Shown in pieces: positions 40,979 to 51,274 of a DNA stretch of 64,000 nucleotides. The notes under the pieces are model-generated. The model was not told the origin of the DNA, ran no database searches, and saw nothing but the letters and a program-made list of their open reading frames with translations. Origin of the DNA: Chitinophagaceae bacterium (GTDB taxonomy: Bacteria; Bacteroidota; Bacteroidia; Chitinophagales; UBA10324). Position 1 is the first letter of the stretch, and every line of letters starts with the position of its first letter. A program made the position numbers and the translations under genes. The stretch spans positions 170,001 through 234,000 of the forward strand of contig CANIPU010000001.1 of NCBI GenBank assembly GCA_947469485.1. Direction: 5' to 3'.

Positions 40979-41638
40979 ATGGCGCTCGATAAATATCAAA
41001 TAGCTAAACGAATAGCACATGAATTGCGTGATGGATACAATGTGAATTTGGGAATTGGAATTCCTACACTAGTTGCAAATTATATTCCTGCAGGAATCAA
41101 AATTATGTTGCAATCGGAAAACGGAATTCTAGGAATGGGACCATATCCAACTGAAGATAAAATTGATGCCGACCTGATTAATGCCGGAAAAGAAACTGTT
41201 ACACTTATGCCAGGCGGAAGTTTTTTTGATTCGGCAGAAAGTTTCGGAATGATTCGATCTGGAAAAATTGACATGACCGTTCTTGGTGCAATGGAAGTTT
41301 CGGAACAAGGTGATATTGCCAACTGGAAAATCCCGGGCAAGATGGTGAAAGGAATGGGTGGTGCAATGGATTTAGTTGCTTCTGCAAAAAATATAATTGT
41401 CGCCATGATGCACACGAATCCGAAAGGCGAATCGAAACTATTACCGAAATGTGATTTGCCATTAACTGGAGTTCATTGTGTGAAAAGAATTGTAACTGAT
41501 TTAGCAGTAGTGGATGTTACACCTGATGGATTCAAATTAGTTGAACGCGCTCCCGGAGTTTCAATTGAAGAAATAAAATCAAAAACAGCAGGGCGATTAA
41601 TTGTGGAAGGAGAAATTCCGGAAATGAATTTGAATTGA
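40979..41638 (+). CDS. 3-oxoacid CoA-transferase subunit B
   Basis: [43 protein letters not shown]. Confidence 0.95.
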   Translation: MALDKYQIAKRIAHELRDGYNVNLGIGIPTLVANYIPAGIKIMLQSENGILGMGPYPTEDKIDADLINAGKETVTLMPGGSFFDSAESFGMIRSGKIDMTVLGAMEVSEQGDIANWKIPGKMVKGMGGAMDLVASAKNIIVAMMHTNPKGESKLLPKCDLPLTGVHCVKRIVTDLAVVDVTPDGFKLVERAPGVSIEEIKSKTAGRLIVEGEIPEMNLN

Positions 41639-41731
41639 TTGTTGAGTTCGTAAGGATTAAACAGAATAACAATTCACCAATTGAATTGAAGCTATAAATT
41701 TGAAAACTGAAATTAGAATACATTTAATTAA

Positions 41732-42856
41732 ATGGAAACGCTAACCAAACCAACCAACGCAACTGATAAAGATTTTCTTCCACTCAACGGAACAGATTAC
41801 ATAGAATTTTATGTGGGCAATGCAAAACAGGCTTCATACTTCTATCGTGCTGCTTTTGGTTTCAGTGCTCTTGCATATGCAGGTCCTGAAACAGGGGTGC
41901 GCGATCGTGCGAGTTATGTGCTTCGCCAGAATAAAATCACTTTGGTTTTAACCACACCGTTACACCCCGGAAATGAAATTTCGCAGCACATTGAAAAACA
42001 TGGCGATGGTGTAAAGGTGCTTGCGTTAATGGTAGATGATGCATACAAATCATTTGAAGAAACTACAAAGCGCGGAGCATCTGCATACATGCAACCAAAA
42101 ACTTTGAAAGATGATAATGGTGAAGTGCGCATGTCGGGCATTCAATTATACGGAGATACGGTTCATCTTTTTATTGAGCGAAAAAATTACAATGGAATTT
42201 TTCTTCCGGGCTATAAAGCATGGACATCAACTTTCGAAACAAAATCAGTTGGATTAAAACATGTTGATCATTGCGTCGGAAATGTTGGCTGGGGCGAAAT
42301 GAATACATGGGTAGAGTTTTATGAAAAGGTGATGGGCTTCCGGAATATTTTATCGTTTGATGATAAAGATATTTCTACAGAGTATTCAGCATTGATGAGT
42401 AAAGTGATGAGCAATGGAAATGGATATGTGAAATTTCCAATAAACGAACCGGCAGAGGGAAAAAAGAAATCACAGATTGAAGAGTATCTTGAATTCTATC
42501 ATTCACAAGGTGTGCAGCACATCGCGATGGCAACAGATAATATTATAGAGACTGTTACAGAATTACGGAAGCGCGGTGTTGAATTTTTAAGTGTACCTGA
42601 TTCGTATTATGAAGAACTGACTGCAAGAGTTGGAAGCATAGATGAAGAAATTCAGATTTTGAAAAAACTGAATATCTTAGTTGACCGCGATGATGAAGGT
42701 TATCTGTTACAGTTGTTTTCAAAACCGGTAGAAGACCGACCAACTTTATTTTTTGAAATTATACAACGCAAGGGTGCGCAATCTTTCGGCAAAGGAAATT
42801 TCAAAGCATTGTTCGAATCCATCGAACGCGAACAGGAACTCAGAGGAAATTTATAA
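41732..42856 (+). CDS. hppD: 4-hydroxyphenylpyruvate dioxygenase
   Basis: VGLKHVDHCVGNVGWGEMNTWVEFYEKVMGF, GVQHIAMATDNII, LQLFSKPVEDRPTLFFEIIQRKGAQSFGKGNFKALFESIEREQ. Confidence 0.97.
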   Translation: METLTKPTNATDKDFLPLNGTDYIEFYVGNAKQASYFYRAAFGFSALAYAGPETGVRDRASYVLRQNKITLVLTTPLHPGNEISQHIEKHGDGVKVLALMVDDAYKSFEETTKRGASAYMQPKTLKDDNGEVRMSGIQLYGDTVHLFIERKNYNGIFLPGYKAWTSTFETKSVGLKHVDHCVGNVGWGEMNTWVEFYEKVMGFRNILSFDDKDISTEYSALMSKVMSNGNGYVKFPINEPAEGKKKSQIEEYLEFYHSQGVQHIAMATDNIIETVTELRKRGVEFLSVPDSYYEELTARVGSIDEEIQILKKLNILVDRDDEGYLLQLFSKPVEDRPTLFFEIIQRKGAQSFGKGNFKALFESIEREQELRGNL

Positions 42857-42880
42857 ATATCATCAATCATTAATAGCGAC

Positions 42881-43291
42881 ATGAAAAAAACAAATCAAAC
42901 ATTAAAAACAATTATCATCTGCTTATTTCTATTTCTTTCTACTAATTCAAAGGCACAGGTGAACAGTGATGTTATGGCTGAAAGGTTGTGCAAGAGTTGG
43001 GGGCTTTCAAAAATCGAAGATGGAACTAAAACACAAATTGCCGATGAAGCTCAAAAGGAATATCGCTTAATATTCAATAAAGATTTTACAGTTCAACAAG
43101 GATTGGCTCCTGATGGTTTTATTCCAGGTACATGGGCAATTGACGAAACAGGCCTGTTCATTACAATAACAGATAAAAGCACTAAGACTTCTTACAAAAT
43201 GAAAATCATTAAACTAACTACTGATGAATTAGTTCTTCAGCAGAATGATGAAACCCGTACTATGATCATTTATTATAAATCTGTTTTATAA
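42881..43291 (+). CDS. Lipocalin-like secreted hypothetical protein
   Basis: Signal peptide; GTWAIDETGLFITITDKSTKTSYKMKIIKLTTDELVLQ resembles lipocalin-like fold. Confidence 0.6.
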   Translation: MKKTNQTLKTIIICLFLFLSTNSKAQVNSDVMAERLCKSWGLSKIEDGTKTQIADEAQKEYRLIFNKDFTVQQGLAPDGFIPGTWAIDETGLFITITDKSTKTSYKMKIIKLTTDELVLQQNDETRTMIIYYKSVL

Positions 43292-43297
43292 CATAAA

Positions 43298-43936
43298 GTG
43301 CGAAAACACATTCAATTTCCAAGAATATTTGGCTACTCAATATTTTTGTTTCTTCAAATATTATTTTCCTCGTGCTCTCCAGATTTATCAATTATACAAA
43401 ATGGTGATATAATTTTTCAAACATCATTATCATCACAAAGCAAAGCAATTCAACTTGCTTCACATTCTCAATATAGTCATTGCGGAATAGTTCTTAGTGA
43501 TAGCACAGGTAACTTTTTTGTATATGAGGCTATTCAACCTGTTTCAAAAACTCCACTGAAAGATTGGATCAAAAAAGGAGAAGACAAGCATTTTGTTGTT
43601 TGCCGTTTAAAAAATTCGAAGAACATTTTATCTAAAGGAATTTTAAATAAGATGAAAAAAATTGCATCACAACAAATCGGAAAAGAGTACGATGATGAAT
43701 TTAATTGGAGTGATGAAAGATTGTATTGCTCCGAACTTGTTTATAAAATCTACTACTACACAACAGGTTTGGAATTATCAAAACCTGTAACATTAAAATC
43801 TTTTGATTTAACCTCACCTGAAGTAAAAGCAAAAATGGAAGAACGGTATCACGGCAAAATTCCATTGACAGAATTATGTATTTCTCCTCAGCAAATAGTT
43901 GAATCTTCAATGCTTGAAAAAATTCTGGAAGATTAA
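43298..43936 (+). CDS. YiiX/YebB-like NlpC/P60 cysteine hydrolase
   Basis: GDIIFQTS...SQYSHCGIVL (Cys/His), YCSELVYKIYY; likely GTG start. Confidence 0.8.
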   Translation: MRKHIQFPRIFGYSIFLFLQILFSSCSPDLSIIQNGDIIFQTSLSSQSKAIQLASHSQYSHCGIVLSDSTGNFFVYEAIQPVSKTPLKDWIKKGEDKHFVVCRLKNSKNILSKGILNKMKKIASQQIGKEYDDEFNWSDERLYCSELVYKIYYYTTGLELSKPVTLKSFDLTSPEVKAKMEERYHGKIPLTELCISPQQIVESSMLEKILED

Positions 43937-44482
43937 TTTTTCCTTTTCATCACAATATTTATTTACTGCTTGATTAATTTTCTATAGGAGAAAAACAGTT
44001 TTTATAAAATATTTTTCAGCAATTATTATTTCTGTTTTTCTTTTTTTCATTCTTTTATTTTTCTGAAAAAATATTTTTCCATCAATAAAAAATATTTTTT
44101 GTGCTGATTAGTGAACACATTTTTATTTTCATCTTTCATTATTGTCACGGTTTTAAAACTGATTAAACTTTAAAATTATTTTCTGTTTTTTTATTTTGAT
44201 AACTACTTAATACTATTTATGATAACACTGAAACTATTGACTGCTGCAGTTTTCAGCGAATTAACTTTTTATTCATTAAAATAATTTATTGATGAACTAT
44301 ACTAAAAAGTAAAATTTTACTTTACTAAAAATTGTCGACATGAAAATTTTTTATGAGACAACATTGCTCAACAATTTCATTTCACCTTCTGCTATTCACA
44401 AACTGTTGTGAATAAAGAAGAGATAAAATGTAAGCGACTTCATAATGTTTTGTTAGACTTGTGATACCAAAATTTTTTAACT

Positions 44483-44557
44483 ATGGCTACAAAAGCAAAA
44501 AAAGCTGCTAAGAAACCTGCTAAGAAGGCGAAAAAAGCGGCTAAGAAAAAGAAATAG
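44483..44557 (+). CDS. 24-aa Lys/Ala-rich histone H1-like mini-protein
   Basis: atggctacaaaagcaaaaaaagctgctaagaaacctgctaagaaggcgaaaaaagcggctaagaaaaagaaatag = MATKAKKAAKKPAKKAKKAAKKKK*, followed 24 nt later by a perfect terminator; missed by the ORF size cutoff. Confidence 0.75.
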   Translation: MATKAKKAAKKPAKKAKKAAKKKK

Positions 44558-44581
44558 ATTTTCTTTTTTCTTGAAGAACTC

Positions 44582-44612
44582 AAAGGGCACCAGCGGTGCC
44601 CTTTAGTTTTTT
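44582..44612 (+). terminator. Intrinsic terminator of the mini-histone gene
   Basis: AAAGGGCACC-AGC-GGTGCCCTTT followed by AGTTTTTT; perfect 10-bp stem. Confidence 0.92.
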
Positions 44613-44907
44613 ATATATGTCCCGGAAAAATTATATGAGTTGTATATATTCAATTCTCCAATGAGAAATTCATTTTTATTTAATAAATTTTTTTTTAAAT
44701 TAATTCCTGCAGGAATTTACTGAGCCTGAGTTTTTCTCAAATATTATTTGGAGTAAATGATTTAATCAATAGTTATTTTAATCAACTTCAATAAGATAAA
44801 ATCAAATCGATAATAATTAACTTACAATAAATCAGATAAATAAATTTTGCTTATTTCTTTTCTTGAATAAAATAAAATCGAGAAATCAATTAAACAATAA
44901 AATATTT

Positions 44908-45879
44908 TTAGTCTAATGATTGTCCATTTCGTTCAGCTAACTCCAGCATCTGCTGAAATTCTTCCGGAGTTAAATCACTATAGAAGAAATTGATTGGATT
45001 TATTTTTCTGCCGTTTTTAATTACTTCATAATGACAATGTGGTCCTGTAGATTTTCCGGTGTTTCCTACATACCCAATTATATCGCCCCGATTTATCTTT
45101 TGACCAATCTTAACTTTCACTCTGCTCATATGACCATACAAAGTCTGATATCCAAAACCATGTGTTATGATTACATGATTTCCATAATCACGACTTCCAT
45201 AATCTACTAAACTGATTGTTCCATTGCCGGTTGCATAAATTGGGGTTCCGATGGGTGCTGTAAAATCTATTCCTTCATGCATGCGTGGAACTTTATAAAT
45301 AGGATCAATGCGCACACCGAAGCCTGAACCAATTCTTTTTAAATCTTTATTTGCAACAGGTTGAATGGCAGGAATCGAAGCAAGCATTTCAGTTTTACTT
45401 TTTATTAATTTTGCTAAAGCATCATACGATTTTGATTGTATATACATTTTATATCGAACTTTAGTCAGCTTTATCCAACTGCTTTTCATTAACTCTTCGT
45501 CATCATAAGCATTCAATTCTTCAAATCGATTAGAACCTCCATATCCTGCATTTCGAATACTCGATGGAATTGGCTCTGCTTCAAAAATCACTCTATATAT
45601 ATTATCATCTCTATCCTGCAAATCAACAAGTGCATCTTCCATTTCATTTAACTTGTCATTCAAAACATCGTATTGATACTGTAATTGAGATAATTCTCTC
45701 TTTAATTTTTTCTCTTTAGGAGAATCCAGATAAGTATAAGCCAGGTAAACAATAATGAAGGCAAAAACGCTTGCCGCTGATAAAAACCCGAGAACTACTC
45801 TGAATTTTTTCCAGGCACTCTCAACATACTTTTCGTATCGAAGACTTTTAGGATTATAGTAATATTTAATCTTTTTCAT
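44908..45879 (-). CDS. M23 family metallopeptidase (LytM-like) with coiled coil
   Basis: GSGFGVRIDPIYKVPRMHEGIDFTAPIGTPIYATGNG, HVIITHGFGYQTLYGHMSR, GNTGKSTGPHCHYEVI. Confidence 0.95.
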   Translation of the reverse strand: MKKIKYYYNPKSLRYEKYVESAWKKFRVVLGFLSAASVFAFIIVYLAYTYLDSPKEKKLKRELSQLQYQYDVLNDKLNEMEDALVDLQDRDDNIYRVIFEAEPIPSSIRNAGYGGSNRFEELNAYDDEELMKSSWIKLTKVRYKMYIQSKSYDALAKLIKSKTEMLASIPAIQPVANKDLKRIGSGFGVRIDPIYKVPRMHEGIDFTAPIGTPIYATGNGTISLVDYGSRDYGNHVIITHGFGYQTLYGHMSRVKVKIGQKINRGDIIGYVGNTGKSTGPHCHYEVIKNGRKINPINFFYSDLTPEEFQQMLELAERNGQSLD

Positions 45880-46025
45880 TAGTTCTATCCATTATTTCAT
45901 TTCTTATTAATCCTGCTATTGCTTTCCTCAATGCAGGTCGGATTTATTACTTTTGCCATTCACTTTTTTCAAACGCAAATTACTAAAAACAAAGGTTTAA
46001 GCAATAGTAGTTCTATCAGTTCAAT

Positions 46026-48662
46026 ATGATGACATCAAAAGAAATAAGAAAAACTTTTCTCGATTTTTTTAAATCAAAAAATCATTTAATCGTTCCTTCT
46101 GCCCCTATTGTGGTTAAAAACGATCCAACATTAATGTTTACTAATGCTGGAATGAATCAATTTAAAGATTTTTTCCTTGGCAATCAAACTCCCACTGCGC
46201 CACGAATTGCTGATACACAAAAATGTTTGAGAGTGTCGGGCAAGCACAACGATCTGGAAGAAGTTGGGATTGATACTTATCACCACACGATGTTTGAAAT
46301 GTTGGGCAACTGGAGTTTTGGTGATTACTTTAAGAAGGAAGCGATTGAGTGGGCCTGGGAATTACTGACTGAGGTTTATAAAATTCCGAAGGAGCAATTG
46401 TATGTAACGATTTTCGAAGGCGATGCGAAAGAAAAATTAGAGCGCGATAATGAGTCATATACAATATGGTCAAAGTTGATTGATGAATCGCGCATCATTA
46501 ATGGAAACAAAAAAGATAATTTCTGGGAGATGGGAGAAACAGGCCCATGTGGTCCGTGTTCTGAAATTCATGTCGACATTCGCCCTGAAGAAGAACGGAA
46601 AAAAGGTGATGGAAAAAATTTCGTGAACGCAAGTCACCCCGAAGTAATTGAAATCTGGAACAATGTATTTATTCAGTTCAACCGAAAAGCAGATGGCTCG
46701 CTCGAACAACTGCCTGCAAAACATGTTGACACCGGAATGGGCTTCGAAAGATTGGTTCGGGTGTTACAGCAGAAGCGAAGCAATTATGATTCAGATGTTT
46801 TTACTCCGCTTATAAATTTTATTGAACAGAGGAGTAAAATAAAATATGGTGCTTCAGAAAAATCTGACATCGCGATGCGCGTGATGGGCGACCACATTCG
46901 TGCAATAAGTTTTGCAATTGCTGATGGACAACTTCCCTCGAACAACGGAGCAGGTTATGTGATTCGCCGGATTCTTCGCCGTGCTGTTCGCTATTCATAT
47001 AGTTACCTGAATATTGAATCGCCCATAATGAATGAATTGGTTCCCGTGCTGGCTGAGCAATTTGACGGTGTGTTTCCTGAATTGAAAGCGCAACAGGATT
47101 TTATTCAGAGAGTAATTCTTGAAGAAGAAACTTCATTCCTGAAAACATTAGATGCAGGGCTGAATCGGATTTCGATACTCGAAGAGAAAGCTGTAAAAGA
47201 TTTTACACTTGACGGAAAAACTGCATTTGAATTATATGATACTTTTGGTTTTCCACTTGACTTAACTAAACTCATTGCATCAGAAAAAAACTGGAAGCTT
47301 GATGAAGATGGCTTTAATGCAGAAATGTCGCAACAAAAAAATCGTTCGCGAAAAGATGCAGCAAGCGAAACAGGTGACTGGATAATTCTGAATGATGCCG
47401 CCCGAACAGTATTTATCGGTTATGATTTTCTGGAAGCAGAAACAGTTGTGCTGAAATACAGAGAGCAAAAAGTGAAAGACAGAAAAGTTTTTCAGTTGGT
47501 ATTGGGTAAAACGCCTTTCTACGCAGAGAGCGGCGGACAGGTTGGTGATAAAGGGGCGCTAGATTTCAGTGGAGAAAAAATTTCGGTGCTCGATACAAAA
47601 AAAGAAAACGACCTTATCATTCATTATGTAAATAAACTCCCGGCTAAAATCAATGGAAGTGTTTCAGCAAATGTTGATTCAACTTTAAGAGGTGCAACTA
47701 TTTTAAATCATAGTGCTACTCACCTGCTGCATGCAGCCTTAAGAAAAGTTTTAGGTACTCATGTTCAGCAAAAAGGTTCGTTAGTTGGTCCTGAATATTT
47801 GCGTTTTGATTTTTCTCATTTTGCAAAAATGACTGATGAAGAATTAGAACAGGTGCAAATAATAGTTAATGAAAAAATTCGCGAAGACATTCATTTGAAT
47901 GAACAACGGAATGTTCCGATCAAAAATGCAACTGAAGCCGGTGCGATGGCGTTGTTTGGGGAGAAGTACGGTGAATTTGTTCGTGTGATAACTTTTGATA
48001 AAAATTATTCTGTGGAATTATGCGGAGGAAATCATGCAAGCAGTACCGGTAAAATCGGGTTATTTATTGTTTTATCTGAATCTGCTGTTGCAGCAGGAGT
48101 AAGAAGAATCGAAGCAATTACAGGAGTTGCTTCTGAAAAATTTATTCGCTCACAAAGGCAGACTATTGATTCCATAAAAACACAACTCAACAACCCGAAA
48201 GATGTAGTGAATTCCATTTCGCAGCTGAAGGATGAAAACGAAAAACTGAAAAAAGAAATTGAGAGATACATCAACCAGCAGGTTTTAATAGTGAAAGATT
48301 CGTTGATGAAAAAAGCAGAATTGCATAACGGAATGAATGTGGTAAGCGGAATGGTAAATGTGCCTTCGATGGATGCACTGAAGAAATTGTGTTACGATGT
48401 CAAGAATGAAATCGAAAATCTGTTTATGGTGGTAGGAACAGAGGCTGAGGGTAAAGCAATGATTGCTGTAATGATTGATGAGGAATTAGTGAAGTCAAAA
48501 AATTTGAATGCCGGAAAAATTATTAAAGAAATTTCGGGTGAAATAAACGGCGGCGGCGGCGGTCAGCCACACTTTGCCACTGCAGGCGGAACAAAACCTG
48601 AAGGATTAATTAAAGCTATTCAAAAGGCAAAAGAAAAAGCTCTATCCCCATCAACTATTTGA
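46026..48662 (+). CDS. alaS: Alanine--tRNA ligase
   Basis: FTNAGMNQFKDFFLG, NHSATHLLHAALRKVLGTHVQQKGSLV, C-terminal DHHA1 with GGGGGQPHFATAGG. Confidence 0.98.
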   Translation: MMTSKEIRKTFLDFFKSKNHLIVPSAPIVVKNDPTLMFTNAGMNQFKDFFLGNQTPTAPRIADTQKCLRVSGKHNDLEEVGIDTYHHTMFEMLGNWSFGDYFKKEAIEWAWELLTEVYKIPKEQLYVTIFEGDAKEKLERDNESYTIWSKLIDESRIINGNKKDNFWEMGETGPCGPCSEIHVDIRPEEERKKGDGKNFVNASHPEVIEIWNNVFIQFNRKADGSLEQLPAKHVDTGMGFERLVRVLQQKRSNYDSDVFTPLINFIEQRSKIKYGASEKSDIAMRVMGDHIRAISFAIADGQLPSNNGAGYVIRRILRRAVRYSYSYLNIESPIMNELVPVLAEQFDGVFPELKAQQDFIQRVILEEETSFLKTLDAGLNRISILEEKAVKDFTLDGKTAFELYDTFGFPLDLTKLIASEKNWKLDEDGFNAEMSQQKNRSRKDAASETGDWIILNDAARTVFIGYDFLEAETVVLKYREQKVKDRKVFQLVLGKTPFYAESGGQVGDKGALDFSGEKISVLDTKKENDLIIHYVNKLPAKINGSVSANVDSTLRGATILNHSATHLLHAALRKVLGTHVQQKGSLVGPEYLRFDFSHFAKMTDEELEQVQIIVNEKIREDIHLNEQRNVPIKNATEAGAMALFGEKYGEFVRVITFDKNYSVELCGGNHASSTGKIGLFIVLSESAVAAGVRRIEAITGVASEKFIRSQRQTIDSIKTQLNNPKDVVNSISQLKDENEKLKKEIERYINQQVLIVKDSLMKKAELHNGMNVVSGMVNVPSMDALKKLCYDVKNEIENLFMVVGTEAEGKAMIAVMIDEELVKSKNLNAGKIIKEISGEINGGGGGQPHFATAGGTKPEGLIKAIQKAKEKALSPSTI

Positions 48663-48673
48663 ATAAATAATTC

Positions 48674-50119
48674 ATGAGTCACTACGATAAATACGAAGCA
48701 GTCATTGGGCTAGAAGTACATGTGCAGTTACTTACTAAGAGCAAAGCGTTTTCCTCCGATGCTACTGAATATGGTGCATCACCAAATACTCAAGTAAGTG
48801 TAATTACACTTGGACACCCAGGTACACTTCCACGATACAATAAAAAAGCATTAGAGTTTGCAGTAAAGATTGGACTGGCAACAAATTGCTCAATCAGAAA
48901 AGAAAATCATTGGGCCCGCAAAAACTACTTCTATCCCGATTTACCGAAAGGGTATCAGATTACACAGCATACCACTCCACTTTGTACTGATGGTTTTTTG
49001 CTTTTGAAAATGGATGGTTATGAAAAGAAAGTTGGCATCACACGCATTCACATGGAAGAAGATGCCGGGAAAAGCATGCACGACCAGGATCCTTATTTTA
49101 CTTTGATTGATTTGAACCGCGCAGGTATTCCATTAATAGAAATTGTAAGTGAGCCGGATTTACGCAGTGCTGATGAAGCCTATACTTATGTAAGTGAAAT
49201 AAGAAAAATTGTTCGCTACCTGGATATATGCGACGGAAATATGGAAGAAGGAAGTATGCGTTGCGATGCGAATGTTTCAGTTCGTTTAAAAGGCTCAGAA
49301 GAATTCGGACAAAAGGTGGAAGTAAAAAACATGAACTCAATCCGTAATGTTAAACGAGCCATTGAACATGAAATTATCCGCCAGATTGATATAATAGAAA
49401 AAGGTGAACGCGTTGATCAGGACACCAGAAGTTTTGATGCACTGAAAGGAACAACCACCTCTATGCGATCTAAAGAAGCTGCAAATGATTACCGTTATTT
49501 TCCGGAACCTGATTTACCACCCATTATTGTTTCAGAAGAATATGTAAAGAAGGTAAAATCAGAGATGCCGTCATTGCCTGAACAATTGAAACAACAATTT
49601 ATTTCATTGGGCTTATCAGAATACGATTCGTCGGTTTTAACTGAGGAAAAAGAAACAGCAAATTATTTTATGGCGGTTTGCAATGAAACAAAAAATGCTA
49701 AAGCCGCAGTGAATTGGGTAATGGGTCCGGTAAAATCCTTTTGTAATGAGCAGGCAATTTCTATTTCAGATTTTATTATTCCAGCAAAAACAATTTCAGA
49801 ATTAATTAAAATGATTGACGAGGGAGGAATAAATTTTTCTATTGCTTCTCAAAAATTATTTCCTGAATTATTAAAAAATCCTTCAGCAAACCCTAAAAAA
49901 CTTGCAGGAGAAATGAACCTGATTCAACAGAGCGATGAAGGTTTGATTTTAAAATACATTGATGAAGCACTTGCTAAATTTCCGGAAAAGGTTGCCGAAT
50001 ACAAAGGTGGGAAAACCGGAATTGCCAGCTTGTTTATGGGTGAAGTGATGAAACTTTCAAAAGGAAAAGCTGATCCCAAATTGACTAATAAATTACTTTT
50101 ACAAAAATTAGATTCCTGA
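48674..50119 (+). CDS. gatB: Asp-tRNA(Asn)/Glu-tRNA(Gln) amidotransferase subunit B
   Basis: YEAVIGLEVHVQLLTKSKAFS, ARKNYFYPDLPKGYQI, GSMRCDANVSVR. Confidence 0.98.
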   Translation: MSHYDKYEAVIGLEVHVQLLTKSKAFSSDATEYGASPNTQVSVITLGHPGTLPRYNKKALEFAVKIGLATNCSIRKENHWARKNYFYPDLPKGYQITQHTTPLCTDGFLLLKMDGYEKKVGITRIHMEEDAGKSMHDQDPYFTLIDLNRAGIPLIEIVSEPDLRSADEAYTYVSEIRKIVRYLDICDGNMEEGSMRCDANVSVRLKGSEEFGQKVEVKNMNSIRNVKRAIEHEIIRQIDIIEKGERVDQDTRSFDALKGTTTSMRSKEAANDYRYFPEPDLPPIIVSEEYVKKVKSEMPSLPEQLKQQFISLGLSEYDSSVLTEEKETANYFMAVCNETKNAKAAVNWVMGPVKSFCNEQAISISDFIIPAKTISELIKMIDEGGINFSIASQKLFPELLKNPSANPKKLAGEMNLIQQSDEGLILKYIDEALAKFPEKVAEYKGGKTGIASLFMGEVMKLSKGKADPKLTNKLLLQKLDS

Positions 50120-50123
50120 TAAA

Positions 50124-51254
50124 ATGAAAAAAATAATTTTCTCTCTTTTTCTAACCAGTCTTTCTTTAATCGGTTTTTCTCAAAACCAATTTACATTAAC
50201 CGGACATATTACCGGATTACCTGAAGGGGCACCGGTTATATTTGAAAAACTTAATTACTCTTTTGTTAAACCAATTGACACTTTTTTGGTTTCAAAAGAT
50301 GGTGGCTATATTTTTAAAGAAACTGCCACTGAAGAAAGTTTATACCGCATTAGAATAACTGATCAGATAAATTTCCTGGTAATTGCCGATTCAAATACAA
50401 AAATTATTAAAGTGGAGGCTGATGTGAATCGCCTGGTCAATTTTGACTATTCGGTTGAAGGTTCAAAATTAACCGAGCAAATCAGAGACTTTGTAATCAA
50501 TGCCAATAAACAATATCTATTTGTTCAGAACATTGCAACTGAATTGCAAAATCCTGCATTGCCTGATTCTGTAAAACAATTAAAACAAATGCAATTCAAT
50601 TATTACAATAGTGTTGCACAACAATTTGTAACTCAGTATCTCGATACAGTTAGCGACCCGGTAATCGGAGCGTTTGGTGGTTTAAGTTTTTTTGATGTTA
50701 AAAGCAATGTTGCCTTTGCCACAAAACTTGAAAAGAGATTATACGACAATCATAAGGACAATTCACTTGTTCGTGATTTTGTTACGCATGCTGAAGAAGT
50801 AAAAAAACAAATGGAACCGCCGGTGGCATTCCCTGTTGGCACCACTGTTCCTGATATTGTTCTTCCGGATTCAAGCGGACATGAATTAAAATTATCAGAT
50901 TTAAAAGGCAAGTATGTTCTGATTGATTTTTGGGCATCATGGTGCGGACCTTGCAGAGCAGAAAATCCTAATGTTGTTGCAGCTTTCAATAAATATAAAG
51001 ACAAAGGGTTTACTGTTTTTAACATTTCACTTGATAATGATCGTACTAAATGGATTAACGCAATTAAAAAAGATAAACTCGCCTGGCCATATCATGTAAG
51101 TGAATTAAAAGGATGGCAATCACAAATTTGTCAGCCATGGAAAATTCAATCTATACCATCAAATTTTTTAATTGATATGGATGGGAAAGTTATTGGAACA
51201 AATCTTCGTGGCGAATCACTGGATAATATGCTTGAACAGTTATTCAAGAAATAA
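50124..51254 (+). CDS. TlpA-like thioredoxin with N-terminal DUF4369-like domain
   Basis: YVLIDFWASWCGPCRAENPNVVAAFNKYKDKGFTVFNISLD; N-terminal FTLTGHITGLPEGAPVIFEKL. Confidence 0.9.
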   Translation: MKKIIFSLFLTSLSLIGFSQNQFTLTGHITGLPEGAPVIFEKLNYSFVKPIDTFLVSKDGGYIFKETATEESLYRIRITDQINFLVIADSNTKIIKVEADVNRLVNFDYSVEGSKLTEQIRDFVINANKQYLFVQNIATELQNPALPDSVKQLKQMQFNYYNSVAQQFVTQYLDTVSDPVIGAFGGLSFFDVKSNVAFATKLEKRLYDNHKDNSLVRDFVTHAEEVKKQMEPPVAFPVGTTVPDIVLPDSSGHELKLSDLKGKYVLIDFWASWCGPCRAENPNVVAAFNKYKDKGFTVFNISLDNDRTKWINAIKKDKLAWPYHVSELKGWQSQICQPWKIQSIPSNFLIDMDGKVIGTNLRGESLDNMLEQLFKK

Positions 51255-51274
51255 TTTCTGAATCAATAATTTAT

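Noticed and set aside
44700-44905. Possible second 21-bp phased ATCAAT array in the AT-rich spacer after the mini-histone terminator
   Set aside because: Several ATCAA motifs are present, but their spacings (about 16-20 bp) are irregular and do not hold a 21-bp register.
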